Positions 13,580-13,609 of a stretch of 13,609 bases of DNA are shown one piece after another (position 1 is the stretch's first letter; the number at the start of each line of letters is the position of its first letter). Below the pieces are notes generated by a model. It made no database searches and was not told where the DNA came from. It saw nothing but the letters and a program-made list of their open reading frames with translations. The stretch comes from an uncultured Oscillospiraceae bacterium. Its GTDB lineage: Bacteria; Bacillota; Clostridia; Oscillospirales; Ruminococcaceae. Position numbers and translations under genes: made by a program. Where the stretch lies: contig CAKSJL010000047.1 in NCBI GenBank assembly GCA_934463345.1, positions 1 to 13,609 of the forward strand, in the 5' to 3' direction.

Positions 13580-13609
13580 TGGCTCCCCAAGTTGGACTCG
13601 AACCAACGA
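13580..13609 (-). tRNA. 3' end of a tRNA, probably tRNA-Asn
   Basis: The minus strand shows a T-arm GTTGG-TTCGAGT-CCAAC, the 3' acceptor strand TTGGGGA, discriminator G and an encoded CCA (13580-13582). The anticodon is beyond the right edge. Discriminator G and this acceptor sequence fit Firmicute tRNA-Asn from memory; the amino acid is therefore tentative, the tRNA itself is sure. Confidence 0.85.

Overview
The window looks like the chromosome of a gut or rumen Firmicute close to Ruminococcus (Oscillospiraceae). Reasons: two secreted proteins carry cellulosome-type dockerin modules, one of them combined with choline-binding-type cell-wall repeats; genes have strong AGGAGG-type ribosome binding sites and sigma-A promoters; tRNA genes encode their CCA; and housekeeping gene sets (pdxR/pdxST, cdaA-cdaR, ispD-ispF) are of Firmicute type. 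The species assignment is inference.

Left part (1-4070) is accessory. It starts with the first 19 codons of a probable IS256-family transposase reading off the left edge. Next is a large minus-strand gene (371-3043) for a secreted beta-helix / Ig-like / dockerin protein, with a terminator behind it and a roughly 300-nt leader in front of it. The leader and the terminator share a repeat motif. Upstream of the promoter is a 212-bp MITE-like element with 21-bp perfect terminal inverted repeats. It is followed by two tiny minus-strand reading frames (one intact 28-aa peptide, one interrupted by a stop codon), a tandem 11-bp repeat and two terminators. This stretch looks like mobile-element debris next to tRNA-Thr(GGT).

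Middle part (4091-7340) is tRNA-Thr plus vitamin B6 synthesis. A MocR/PdxR-type regulator faces away from pdxS-pdxT, the two subunits of PLP synthase. The shared control region holds overlapping back-to-back promoters and a pair of direct repeats, as expected for PdxR control of pdxST.

A second dockerin gene (7470-8426) has its own promoter and terminator. It encodes a signal peptide, dockerin, five cell-wall-binding repeats and a CAP/SCP domain. Convergent to it lies the minus-strand pair cdaA-cdaR (c-di-AMP cyclase and its YbbR-domain regulator), overlapping by 4 nt.

Right part (10801-13609), all on the minus strand: a DUF3343 putative Se/S carrier gene coupled to a cysteine desulfurase, then ispD-ispF of the MEP isoprenoid pathway (4-nt overlap) with a good extended -10 promoter, and finally the 3' end of a probable tRNA-Asn with its terminator. 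The right two-thirds is ordinary housekeeping sequence; the unusual material is at 1-4070 and in the two dockerin proteins.
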